Made by a program: the position numbers and the translations under genes. The notes beneath the pieces are model-generated. The model saw only the letters and a list, made by a program, of their open reading frames with translations, was not told the DNA's origin and did no database searches. Positions 1 to 10,795 of a stretch of 24,746 nucleotides of DNA are shown here, piece after piece (position 1 is the stretch's first letter; every line of letters starts with the position of its first letter). Source of the stretch: Dissophora ornata. Lineage: Eukaryota; Mortierellomycota; Mortierellomycetes; Mortierellales; Mortierellaceae. Location of the stretch: assembly GCA_025201705.1 (NCBI GenBank), contig MU617063.1, positions 1 to 24,746 of the forward strand, in the 5' to 3' direction.

Positions 1-111
1 AAAAAGTGCGCAGACAGCATGCGCTTTTTGAGCTTGGGCAGAAAGATCTATTTGTTTGAGCAGTTGTGTTTACAAGCATTTGTTTAATGGCAAAATTAAT
101 TCCCAGTGTTC

Positions 112-117
112 TTTATT
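112..117 (-). terminator. AATAAA poly(A) signal
   Basis: AATAAA on the minus strand lies four bases after the TAG stop of the membrane-protein gene ending at 121. This is a likely cleavage and polyadenylation signal, although it sits unusually close to the stop. Confidence 0.4.
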
Positions 118-120
118 ATA

Positions 121-2302
121 CTATTGTGTGGGATGGTATTCTGGGTTATTGGGGGACCGTTCTGGCCTGGAGTTCATTGGCACAATAGGGGGCGTCACAG
201 CGATGCCGACAGCTGCAGAGGATGGAACTGACGACGGCGACCAAGACGAAGAATCGTCAACGACAGAAGCACCTTGGACAAAGTTAGGCCTTGGGTGGAC
301 CGAGAATCGTAGGTCGCTAAGGTTGCTCTGGTTTGGTGAAACATCCCCAGGGGCAGCAGAGACTTGGGCGACTTGGGCAACCTGGGGATAAACCTGAGGA
401 GCAACAGTGACATGAGGGGAAATCCAGGAAGTAGTTGGGTACGGCTGGGCCACAGTGTATGGCTGGGTGGATGGGAAAGCGGAGCCGGGTACAGAGACTT
501 GCTGTGAATAAGAAACTGGATACGAGTGTGTACCGTTGGGACCCGCATACTGATATTGCGTGCCGGGAACCGTGGATTGGTTGAAATAAGCCGACGAGGT
601 CATGATCGGACCCTTGGCAGGAACAGGCGGTGGCTGCACATGTCTCGCCTGGTATGTGCCATTCGGCTCTTCCTTGCCCGAGATTCCTCCTTCCGCTGCA
701 ACGTTAGAAATGTCTTTGCTGCTGACATTGCTCTTTTTTCTACCAGACCTGATAACGAAAAACACACCAACAAGCACGACCAGGACGCCAATAATAATCC
801 CTGCAATGGTTCCGCCACCAATCCCCCCACTGTCACCGGACGAGCTTCCGTTGCTAGGCAGCGAGCTCGGTGTCAGAGTAGGTGTGGGGCCTGTGTAGGT
901 GCCAAAGGCTTGGGTGATGTTGACTGGATCCACGCGCGTCCAATTGGCAGAGTTGCCGATGATTGTGATTGTGAAAATGTCTGTGTATTCCTGAACATAC
1001 GCCCACAGCTGGCCAGAGGGCGAACGCACGAAACGACCGGCACCGGGTGTGCTCCAAGGAACAGATGGCATGACGATGGGGCTCGTCCAGTTAACGCCAT
1101 CGTGATGGTAAATGGTGCTAGAGCTACCACTCTAAAGAAAAGAAACGGGGTCAAGATAAAAAGAAAAGTGTCAACAACATGCAACTATTACTTTAGAACG
1201 GGCAGTCGATAGGTCGATTGCCTTACCGAGCATAGAATGTAGAGGTCGTTACCGACCACGGTCATCATAGAATAATAGCCGCTGACATAACACGCTCCAT
1301 GGTTCAATCCAGGCATTGCATAGTTGGAGACGGTCATCAGCGAGGTTGCTGGTGTCGGTCCAATGGCGGTCAAAGGCAATGTCGCCAAATACATGGTGTC
1401 AACGTTTGCGCCAACCATGTACAGCTTGTTGTTGGCATGGGCGAGTAAATCCAGAGTGAATGCGGCTCCGATAGTCTGCAGATTCCAGGTATTCGATTCC
1501 CAGGTCAGTATTTTCGAGACCGGGTCCAGGTCTGCAAAGGAAAGCGTCGTATACGAGTCGACGTAGATGAGCGTTGGTCTCAAGTTGATCATGCCCAGAG
1601 TCGAGGTCGCAGTCCAGGCCCAGATAATGTTGGTTGTGCTGTCGATGAGAGACCATCCTCCGGTGCCTGTGGTATTGACGATGGTGTTGGCACCCGCAGG
1701 GTCCCACTGGATGCCCCGTGCATGGTTCGTGGAGGTGACGGATCCTGCTGGCCCAGTCGACGATACGACGAGCGTGACAACGCCGAGACTGTCTACTGTG
1801 CAGACGAATCCGGGCCAGGCGCCATCAAAGTATGCCGAGTTGTTGGCGGGAATCGATGCCACAAACGACCAGCCGGCGGTCTGATAGCTGGTAGGATAGG
1901 CGACGCTCTTCAGGAGGATGTAGTGATATGGTGCATCGTATGCATCCCAGAGGCGATAGAGGTCGTATTCTTGGGCTTTAGCAAGGCCATAGAGATAGGT
2001 GCCGTCCTAGTTGTCAAAGATTGCGGGGGGGGCGCAGGGGGTCAGGACTTTACGACAGTGTTTGGTAGAGAAATGGGAGACAAGGTTTGAGAGGAAAGAG
2101 AGGAACACCTTACAGTGGTGGTGCAGAGGTCAATGTCAAGCTGACCCATTGTGCGTACAAGATTCTTTCCAGTGAATGAGAAAGGCGGGTGGAGGTAGCG
2201 AGAGACAGAAAAGATGTGTGTCGGATGGGATTGATGTAGCAGCTCATCTTGTCGCGTTGACTGATTGACTGATTGATTAACTGATTGATCAGAGACCGAC
2301 AT
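121..2302 (-). CDS. single-pass membrane protein, unknown function (3 exons)
   Basis: Function not recognised. Exons on the minus strand are 2302-2114, 2006-1227 and 1131-121. The introns of 107 and 95 bases both have GTAAGG donors, end in CTAG and TTTAG, and are both in phase 0, giving 659 residues. The first about 420 residues look extracellular: aromatic- and Thr-rich, with N-glycosylation sequons and no motif I know. A Ser/Gly linker (SSSGDSGGIGGG) leads to one membrane helix at about 431-450 (GIIIGVLVVLVGVFFVI), stopped by RSGRKK. The roughly 205-residue cytosolic tail is rich in Pro, Ser, Tyr and Gln and has a PPPVPAKGP segment that could bind an SH3 domain. Oddly, no signal peptide is visible. 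The ATG at 2302 starts a hydrophilic SVNQ-repeat leader, and an internal Met at 2149 would give 608 residues, so the true first exon may be missing. Exon joins are well supported; the N terminus is not. Confidence 0.72.
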
Positions 2303-2555
2303 GGTCGCCGAGGAAAGAGACGCGCCGCACTTTTAATCGAACCTTAATCGCAATAGCGTCGCCGCTCGAGAGCAAACTTTAATTGAGGCAATGAGCTGCT
2401 TGAATGCGCTCGTTCGCTGACAGGCTGATCACCGTGGCACATGTTCTTCGCCTTGGGCTTTGTCCTTGAGCCATTCCAAGTGCGCGCTGCGGTATAAAGA
2501 CAGGAAACCTAGCCTCGCAACACTTTGTAGAAAAGGTTCTTGGCAGCCAAAAAAA

Positions 2556-2580
2556 TAAATAATAATAATAATAATAATAA
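2556..2580. repeat. (AAT)n microsatellite
   Basis: About eight AAT units on the plus strand, followed by AAAAA. It lies at the 3' side of the LINE relic (minus strand) and may be the remains of the element's simple-repeat tail. Confidence 0.7.
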
Positions 2581-2985
2581 AAAGTGACGCGAAAAAAAAG
2601 CTAACAATTCCTCGACATGAGGACAAAAAACATCCTTGACGTGACACCAGAACTGAAAGAGAGCGCTGGCTGTGGATTTATAGGTTGTGGATTCATGGGC
2701 TGTGTGATCTGTATTTTTGTAACAGGTCTCCAGGGTGTGATGGGCCGTGTTGTGGCAGGGCCGCAGTCTATTCGCGATAAGCTTCGTGAATAGCTTGGCG
2801 TCACAGTTGATGAGAGACAAAGGGTGCCAGTTGGCTAGGAGGTCTGTCTGTATCTCCTTTCTTGGACAGTAGGACCATGTTAGTGTGGAACCATGACTAT
2901 GGTGTCGTTTACGACTTGCAGCAGTGGATCAGTGAGTCAGCAAAAGAAAGTAGAGCTCAAAAGGTAGATCATCTTGTCCGAGGTC

Positions 2986-3039
2986 CTAGTGCAATTAACA
3001 CTTCTACTACGACTAGTGCAATTAGCACCTCTACTACGA
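2986..3039. repeat. 27-bp tandem duplication
   Basis: Two copies of a 27-base unit starting CTAGTGCAATTA (2986-3012 and 3013-3039) differ at two positions, and a third partial copy starts at 3040. It lies within the LINE relic between the RT block and the ORF1-like segment, in an already non-coding stretch. Confidence 0.8.
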
Positions 3040-3564
3040 CTAGTGTTGTATCTGCGTTTGTTGGGGTCGGTGTAGCTTGGGTATCTATGTCCTGTTTTCT
3101 TGAGGGTTGCCATGTCTGGTGATGCCAAGGCCCAGAACGGGGCGACCATCAAGTCCGGCACTGGAAAGGTTTCACTCTCTTTGCAGAGGCACACGTATGC
3201 TCCTCGAGTGCAGATGGTTGTTCGGCCGTTTTTTTTTTGGTGTGGGAACGGCTATCTTTGCCATTGTACCATAGGCTGAGAAAGCCTCGATAAGAACCTG
3301 TGAGAGGCGTTGCATCTAGTTGTCTTCTGGTGAGCAGTCGATGTTGGGGATGAAGAAACGCTCGAGTAGGAGGGTTGGTGGTGTGGAGATCAGTACTCCT
3401 TCTAGCGTACGAGGTCTAGTGAGGGTCTGTTCGATATGCGCGTTGTTTATGACGCACACCGTGGGTGTGGGGGTGTGTGGGGAACACGGATAGGAGATTT
3501 AATTAGACCAAAACAATAACAAAGAAAAGATAATGCATCCTCTGCGTGGGAGTGTAAATTCTTG

Positions 3565-3570
3565 TATAAA
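3565..3570 (+). promoter_or_regulatory. TATA box of the acid trehalase gene
   Basis: TATAAA directly precedes an ATG at 3571 and lies 46 bases before the ATG at 3616. If it is the core promoter, transcription would begin near 3595-3600. The ATG at 3571 would then not be in the mRNA, and 3616 would be the start. Confidence 0.45.
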
Positions 3571-6500
3571 ATGCTCCCGCTTTCTGTCTTTACCAGACCC
3601 ATCATTGTGCCCATCATGATTCCAAGTCCTCGTCGCCTCCTTGCTGGCCTTTGCTGCGTTGTAGCCGTGGCGCCGGCAGTCATTTCATCTCCCATTTTTC
3701 TGAGCACCGCAGACACCTCTTCAGATGGATGGACTCTTAGCACCACGACCATGAATGCTACATCCTTTGAAAACGAGCCATATGTTGCCAACGGATATAT
3801 TGGCGCACGTCTCCCTGTCGAAGGCGTTGGCTTAAGGGTCCATCCTGCCATCAATTACCAAGCCGAAAACGGAACTCAAGGCTGGCCGCTCTTTACGTTA
3901 AGGCAAACCGCTTCGATGGTGGCGGGCTTTTATGACCATCAAAACGAGACAAAAGGCACCAATTTCGTAAGTGGCATCTCTGCTGGCATCATTGACATGA
4001 CTTTAACAGAGGGACTTATTTTTTTTTTTTGTTTCAATGGCGTCCCTTATCCGCCTAGGATCAAACAGGTGGCGAGCAGGTCATTTCTCTCCTTCCCACA
4101 TGGACATCGTTATTTCTGACCGTATCTCCTTCTGGCGATTCCACCCTTGCTGATTCGTCGACATATCGCGTCGGTGTTTCCCTTGATCAAATCAAATCCT
4201 TTTCGCAGTCGCTCTCCCTGCGGAACGGCATCGTTCAAACCACCATCTCCTGGACCCCTTTCAACTCCTCAAACACCTCCGACATCCAATTGCGCTACAC
4301 GGTTTTGGCCCATCGCTCACGACCCAACCTTGGTCTAGTGCGCCTAGACGTATCCGGACTTTCAGATGGTCAACAAGTCATCATTACCGATGCACTCGAT
4401 GGTGCTGGAGCACAGAGAGTCGAGGGCGAGCATGCTGGCAAGCTGAAGGACAGTGAACTGGCTCATGCCATCTACTCTTCCGTGAAACCCTGGGGCATCG
4501 GCAACGTGACGGCGTGGGAAATCTCAACTTTGAAAATCGTTGGTGACGAAAGCACCTACACGGCTGTTGACGTTCCCGAGAGCGTTGGCCTTGGCAGCGA
4601 CAAATCGACGATCGCCCAATCGTACTCTGTGACGACTCCTCCTAGTGGTAACCTGACACTATTTAAAGCTGTCGGTATTGCCTCTTCAGATGCTTTCGAG
4701 GGAAAAGAGAGAGACATTGCTCTCTCAGCTGCAACGAAGGCTCGCTCCGAAGGCTGGGATGAACTCGTTTCTGAGCACGAGAATGCATGGGAGCACCTAT
4801 GGTCCTATGGTGGTGATGTTGTGATTCATGGTGCTGGCAAGTCAAAGGGCGGCAGCGCCATGCTCGATGAACTGCAAACAACCACCAGATCAAGTCTGTT
4901 CCATCTCCTTGCCAATGTTCGTGACGGCAACGAAGGAAAAGGTTTGGGAGATAACAGCATCGCCCCTGCTGGTCTCACGTCCGACTCGTATGCGGGCGGT
5001 ATCTTCTGGGATGCAGACACCTGGATGTATCCCAGTCTTTTGTCGCTCTTTCCGGACTATGCTATGAGTATCAACAATTACAGGAGCAAGAACATGGGTG
5101 CAGCAATGGAGAATGCAAAGTCATTCAATCGATCAGGATTGCTGTATCCCTGGGTGTCTTTTAGATTTGGGAACTGCACAGGTGAGAGCATGAACATCCA
5201 TCGCGATTCTTCATGTTTAACATGGACTCTAACTCGTTCTCTCCAACGCTAATGACTGTTGTCATAGGAATTGGCCCGTGCTACGATTACGAATACCACT
5301 TGAACAACGATATTGCTCTCGCACATTGGCAGTATTTCATAACCACGAACAACAAGACTTGGCTGGCTGAAAAAGGATACCCAATCATGAACGGAGTTTC
5401 AAAGTTTTGGGCCAGCCAAGTGATCAAGGATCCGAGCACTGGGTGAGAATTGGCGGAAGGGGGTGGGCATTGCAGTCATGACAACCCGTAATTCAACGAT
5501 GCTGACAATTATTTCAAACATCTGTCTACATCGTTAGCATCTACACAACAAAAAATGAAGTATGGCCCTAATGCGCTTGTTATCCGCCATTCAGTCACTT
5601 AATCCCAATGTTTTCAAAGTTTTCGTGGCCCCAATCTTATTCATGCTTTGTGTCTTTAGACTGACCCTGACGAATACGCCAATTTCCGCGACAACGGCGC
5701 TTTCACGAATGCTGGTGCAGCTGTCACCATCCGCAATAGCATTCAAGCGGCATCTATACTTGGTATATCAGACAAAGTGCCTAGCAATTGGAGCGACATT
5801 GCCGACAATATTGCAATTCTGTATGAACAGTCCAGCAATATTGTGCTGGAATACCAAGGCTTCAACGCGTCAATTCCCGTCAAGCAAGCTGACGTAGTGC
5901 TGTTGATATATCCGCTCAACTACACCGTCCGTGACGCCAGTGAGGATTTAGCATTCTATGCAGGAGCAAACAGCCCCAATGGCCCAGGGATGACCTATTC
6001 CATTTTCAGTATCAACTCGGCGCAGCTCTCCACCCAAGGATGCGAGGCATATACGTATCTCCTTCAGAGCAGTGAGCCATATGTCCGAGGTCCCTTTTCT
6101 CAATTCTCCGAACAAACGTCTGATGTCTACGCTGACAATGGTGGCACCAATCCGGCTTACACCTTCTTGACCGGACATGGTGGATACATGCAAATTTGGA
6201 CGCATGGTTTCACAGGCTACCGACCTCGTCTTGATTGCTTTTACCTGGATCCTTCGTTACCTCCTCAGTTAGCTCCTCATGGCTACACTGTCAGAGGCAT
6301 GAAGTGGCAGGGTAGTGTGTTCGATGTAACTGTCGCGGGTACGGATACGACTATTACGCGCCGATCTGGCGGTTCTTCCAAGGCCTGTGTGCTCATTGGA
6401 AACCGGAACAAGAAGAGCGGAAAATAGTAAGTACTATGCTTTTCAATTAATCGGATTCTTATGATTTAATGCCTACTAACCCTTGTGGTTTTGGCACAGC

Positions 6501-7025
6501 CATCTTTCTGTTGGAGAAACACTGACTGTAGTGACTTATCGAAGTGACTTGAATGGGACTCTTGTTCCTGGCAACAAGGCGCAATGCTCAAAGGTCGTCA
6601 CCTCTAACGCCCCCATCGAACCTGGCCAATACGCGCTCGCAGCCGTCGATGGGTCTAATGCCACCTATTGGCGCCCTGCTACCAAATCTGCCGCGTCCTT
6701 ATACATTGATCTCGGAAAACAGCAGACCATCAACGCGCTCCATTTCAACTTTAACACCAACCCTCCTGCTTCGTATGCCGTGTATGCCGGAACGACTAAC
6801 AGCACAGGAGGTTTGACCCAAATCGCCAAGGTCGATCATGTTCAGATATCAGCACCCTACGACCCCAAGACTGCTGACATGGTAGTAGTAAGACAAGGCA
6901 ACACAAGCGACGTTTCTCTCGCGAAAGCAGTTAAGGCGCGCTATGTGCAGTTGGTAGTGGAAGGGTCACAGACGGACGATGGCACCAGCTCTGGGGCTAC
7001 GGTCGCAGAGATTGTAGTCCTATAG
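3571..7025 (+). CDS. ATH1: acid trehalase, GH65 (6 exons)
   Basis: Hydrolyses alpha,alpha-trehalose to two glucoses; fungal members are secreted, cell-wall or vacuolar. Exons are 3571-3966, 4059-5181, 5268-5442, 5538-5559, 5660-6426 and 6500-7025. All joins keep frame, giving 1002 residues from 3571 or 987 from 3616. The latter start gives a clean signal peptide (MIPSPRRLLAGLCCVVAVAP) and is preferred. Numbering from it: N-terminal beta-sandwich with GGEQVISLLPTW (about 121) and QSLSLRNGIVQTTISWTP; catalytic barrel with FWDADTWMYPSL; the acid/base Glu500 in CYDYEYHLNNDIA; KQADVVLL at 632-639, the GH65 glucose/acid-pocket block. The last exon (AAVDGSNATYWRP, ASLYIDLGKQQ) is the discoidin-like (F5/8C) C-terminal domain of fungal acid trehalases. 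No key residue is missing. Exon 4 is only 22 bases; without it the frame would break before TDPDEYANF. The identification is very secure. Confidence 0.93.
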
Positions 7026-7563
7026 TGCACGATTAAAAAGCAGGTTGGGATGTCTAGACTATAACTGTTGTACTCTCTCGGTCATCTGGGAAGGACACAC
7101 CCGACTCTACTCGATGTTGTTGTTGTTGTTGTTGATTTTGTTTGTTGCTTCTTGCACTCCAAAGCTTGTTGATTACTGTTTACCGCTCTGCGACATGCAT
7201 GTTTTGTTGCTCTGTTGCTTTGTTGCTTTCTTGCTTTGTTGTGTGTCGTCGTGTCTCGTGTGTTTGGCGGACATATTCAGCGAAAAGTAAATTGCAACGC
7301 ATCGACCCCTGGGTTGAATAATGTGTGCTTCGACAACCATCGCCATGCACACTGTGCTTACTACACCAGCGACTCTGGCCTCCTCGTCGTACTCCCCACA
7401 TCCGCAACATGCCATCGCCCGCCCCCTATTCTTGCTCTTGCTGTTGCTCTTCCCTCCACCTCTCCTTCCCTTCCTCCACTTCCTTCCCCTCCTCCACTCC
7501 CTCCCCCTCCCCCCCTCCTCTCGCCTGTCTCGCCGTTTGTAGCCTGGACGGAACCAACAACCC
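7026..7563. other. intergenic region with simple repeats and CT-rich leader
   Basis: No gene seen. It contains a (GTT)n run near 7115-7132, a GTTGCTTTGTTGCTTT-type run near 7200-7240, and a strongly polypyrimidine stretch of plus-strand C and T at about 7420-7530. That stretch ends shortly before the ATG at 7564 and is typical of a fungal promoter or 5' leader. The left part would be the 3' UTR of the trehalase gene. Short frames here are low-complexity products. Confidence 0.6.
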
Positions 7564-10500
7564 ATGACTCCGCAGGTCAGAGTCGCCAAGGACCTTGACG
7601 ACACCCTAGCCCCGACCCCGTACAGCTCACACTACACCACCGCAACCCTCGGCCAGTCCAACGACAGCGCATTCTACGGCTCTCCCCTTTCCTCCTCTGA
7701 CACTCTCCCCCCCTCACCAAAACCCTCTCCCGTCACGACAACCACAGTCCAGGCAGCAGCAAACACCACCTTCCACCTCGGCCTCGCAGCAGCGGCAGCG
7801 GAAACAAGCGAGTACAATGCCTCGCTGGGATCACATACTCTACTCCAGGTCGTGGCCATGTCGAACCGCAAGCTGAACAACGACATATTCTCTGCGCGGT
7901 CGCTGTCTATCCACCGCCGGATCCTGGTCAAGAATCTGCTGACGTTGCTGTACCAGATAAACCCTACGCTAGATTGGCTTGAGGACGACAGCGGGCTGAG
8001 CAGCGAGCAGCCAGAGCTGTTGCTCATGGAGGATGAGCAGGAGCAGACCCTAAATGCTGCAGATCTGGATGGGGACGATGACGACTGGGATGAGGCCCAG
8101 GGCGACAACAGCAAGCAACACCAGGACAACACCGCGGGCAATCAGGTGAGGATGGGGATCATTTCACGGATCATGCGCCTGGGGATGGGCATCGTCTGTT
8201 GGCGGATCAGCCTAATCTGTCGAATCCATTGGCGCCCCTCTCAGTCTGAGCCCAAGCATGCGGCTTCCATGGCGCAAGTATCTATCATATGATGGTGCAT
8301 TTGTACATCGCTGATTTCCACCCCATTATTCGTTTGTCCAAATAGCGCTCCAAAGACGCGTCGATCCTGCTTGCGCGCCTGCAGCCGTCTTCTTCCTCTT
8401 CCTCCTCCTCCTCCCTCCTCTCGTCCCACTCGCTTCCCTCGTCGCCGTCCTCTTCGTCCACGTCCCTGTCCTCGTCGTGCTCGAGGCGGCCCTCCTTGCG
8501 GGGTAAACACCTACCGCTGCCAAGACCAACATCTGTCGAGTTGCCCCAGTCTCTCCACAGTTACCTATCCGCTGTCTTTGACGTGGATTGGTCTGTCGCC
8601 CTCTCCTCCTCCGAAGACTCTCTCTTCACCTTCGCAAGCTCTCCATCGTCACCCTCCACTGCATCTGCCACGCCTCCTCCAGGATCATCCTTTATCTCAG
8701 GTTCACGACAGACCCCTTCCCTGAACCGAACACCTAGAACCCCGCCTTCACTCTCTTCTCCCTCGTCGGGAACGTCGGGTTTTAGTGTGTCGTCCACATC
8801 CTCACTCAACAGCTCTAGTAGCCCCAGCCTCACGGCCCAGGATCGCAAATATCCTAACCCCACTGTCTTCAATACCGACGTCGCCAAATGTGTACCAACC
8901 CTGCAAGATAAAGATAGTGGCGCACGCGTCAGTGGCGTCAAAGGCGATGCCAGCGTCAATGCAGTACCTCACACCTCTTTCCCCGCCGCAGCGAATTCTA
9001 ACAAGAGCGTGGAACTCTCTGACGGCAGTGGCGTCAATCCCAGCAACCCGGACAAGCTTGCTCACAGGGGCAACAACTCCACGAGTAGCTCTCCTGTAAA
9101 ATTGACACCGTCAGTCCTCATTAGAAAGTCGACTCTCGTTCCGGGAAGACGTTCATCTTTGCTGCATCCTGGGCATGTTACAGCGGCTGTCCCACCACCC
9201 AGTAATCCGATCAGCCGCATTGGTCACAACAATAGAAGTAATATCGACCATGCCAAGAACGGTAACGATAGCAAGGACGGTAACGATGGCAATGACAACG
9301 ATGGCAGTGGCTCCTCTAATCGTGCAGGTCATATTGTTGGTGACATGCTGACACCGGCGTCTCCGGCTGATATCTCACCAGTCATCTCGTCTGCCGTAAG
9401 TGCAGGTCCAGGGACTCCAAGTCAGGAGGGCTTAAGATCAGGATCGCCATCTTTCTCACGACGGACATCTTCTTTACTGTACGTCGAGCGGCCCACAGCA
9501 GGGCCTTCAGTGAGCATTGTCCAGGGGATGTCCTCAACAACAACAACACCACCACCACCACCACCACCACCACCACCAGTACCACCAATACCGAATTCGT
9601 TCGTCCGTAACCCTGTATACGGTGCATATGCTAGCAGTAATGAACACCCTTCCAGTCACTCCTTACCAGCAGTAACTCTGACCAATCCTTCGGGACCAAA
9701 GGCGATGACGTCTATTAAATCCCGGCGCCAAGTGTCATCCGAGCTGGATGTTCCGACCAAACAGAACTCCCAGCCCTTGCATCATCACACCCAACAGTGG
9801 CAACAGTCGCAACAGTCGCAACAGTCGCAACAATCGCAACAGCCGCATCAAAACTGCATGTATATAATCCCACCGTCTCCGCCACCAAAGGTGTCATACT
9901 CAGGAGCAGGGTTCCTTCAGGCTGGCTCGCGCAGTCCGCCTCAGGCGCCGCGACAGCTGACAATAACCCCTTCCTCTGCCGCCTCGTTGCCTCGCGCTTT
10001 GCCTTCGCTTGCTCCTAAATCGCCGACTCGCTCCCCATCTCGCATCTCGCCACCTCCCTTGCTCTCAAGTGAGGTGCCATCCCTCCCACCATTGTTTCCG
10101 ATTCAAAGCCAAGATTTTCTCTCATCCTCTACGACAGATCAATACCATCAACAGCAGCATGGTCTTCAGCAGCCCAAATCGCATTTTAATTACGCTCGCT
10201 CAAACTCCGATGATCAAATTCAATCGCGAGTCTATGGTGCAGATCACACTTCCTCAACTTTGCCTGCTCCCATGGCTCAATCGCGCTCGCCTCCGCCAGC
10301 GTCCAGGTACAGGCGACCATCAACCAGTTATGGCATCAAGGCTTCAAAGTCCAGTCCCAATCTGAGCACAAGGGCAGCAGATCCTTTCTATAACTTTGAC
10401 GCAATTCATCGTCCCCTTCCAGCCGTGCCTGTGCAATATCGACCGCAGCAACAGCAGCAGCAGCAGCAAGTGCGGTCTGATGCTGGCTTCAAAATCGTGG

Positions 10501-10724
10501 CGCGGACAAGTTCTAGGAGTGATGCATTTTTGAGCATGCCCATACCTTCCATTCCCAACCTGCATTCAGACGATGGAGGCTATCGATATGGATCTGATCG
10601 ATATGGATCTGGTGGTTCATCAGATGAGAAGAATAGTAAATCACAGACGAACAATCGGTGGTCGAGCGTCAAGTCAATGTTGTCGCTCAAGATAGGATTG
10701 AAAGTAGGGCAGAGCGGGAAATAG
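7564..10724 (+). CDS. Ser/Pro-rich low-complexity protein, unknown function (2 exons)
   Basis: Not recognised. Exons are 7564-8145 and 8346-10724; the 200-base intron has donor CAG/GTGAGG and acceptor AAATAG and is in phase 0, giving 986 residues. The only non-repetitive block is at about 91-142: SHTLLQVVAMSNRKLNNDIF, then ARSLSIHRRILVKNLLTLLY. This reads as two or three amphipathic helices and is followed by an acidic run (DLDGDDDDWDEAQ). Exon 2 opens with RSKDASILLARLQP, then a poly-Ser tract, then several hundred Ser/Thr/Pro-rich residues: Pro11 at about 597-607, six QQS/QQW units near 677-695, and poly-Gln near 893-900. The C terminus is basic (SSVKSMLSLKIGLKVGQSGK). No signal peptide or membrane helix is seen. 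It is probably a disordered cytosolic or nuclear regulator; that is inference only. The continuous frame over 2.3 kb supports a real gene. Confidence 0.78.
9549..9583. repeat. (CCA)n microsatellite coding poly-Pro
   Basis: About eleven Pro codons, nearly all CCA, preceded by ACA Thr codons within the 986-residue low-complexity protein. The near-pure codon repetition indicates recent slippage expansion. Confidence 0.75.
9792..9845. repeat. 9-bp coding minisatellite, six units
   Basis: Six units of CAACAGTCG or close variants (CAACAGTGG, CAACAATCG and CAACAGCCG at the edges) encode a Gln-Gln-Ser ladder in the low-complexity protein. A whole-codon unit length keeps the frame during copy-number change. 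Confidence 0.8.
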
Positions 10725-10795
10725 GTAGATAATCCTGGCCTTTCTGGCCATTGTTACAATATACAATAGATATTTTCGCGTAATGTGATGCCACA

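Larger units (their letters stand above)
2500..3440 (-). mobile_element. decayed LINE (non-LTR retrotransposon) fragment
   Basis: Reading down the minus strand, the stretch from about 2852 encodes TDLLANWHPLSLINCDAK followed by LFTKLIANRLRP, the 'NWRPISLLN.D.KLFTK.LANRL' block of LINE reverse transcriptases. Just upstream, in another frame (from 2878), is MVLLSKKGD, the preceding 'vliPKKGD' block, so at least one frameshift separates them. Further upstream (about 3440-3090) are two overlapping frames resembling an ORF1: IEAFSAYGTMAKIAVPT, then, after a slip at the poly-A tract (plus-strand T run near 3222), TTICTRGAYVCLC. These could be the helix/strand and RNP1-like parts of an RRM. The endonuclease, catalytic YADD, RNase H and an intact frame are absent, so this is a deleted, dead copy. 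The RT call is firm; the ORF1 reading is inference. Confidence 0.65.

Noticed and set aside
1..30. possible hairpin AAAAAGTGCGCA...TGCGCTTTTT
   Set aside because: A bulged stem at the window edge without any gene or terminator context; eukaryotic genes do not use such terminators.
526..1212. 228-residue plus-strand frame
   Set aside because: It is antisense to exon 3 of the membrane-protein gene, whose spliced frame is continuous with good splice sites and a clear membrane helix; the plus frame has an Arg/Cys-rich shadow composition.
7674..8141. 155-residue minus-strand Ser-rich frame
   Set aside because: Antisense shadow of exon 1 of the 986-residue gene; the composition mirrors its acidic and Gln runs.
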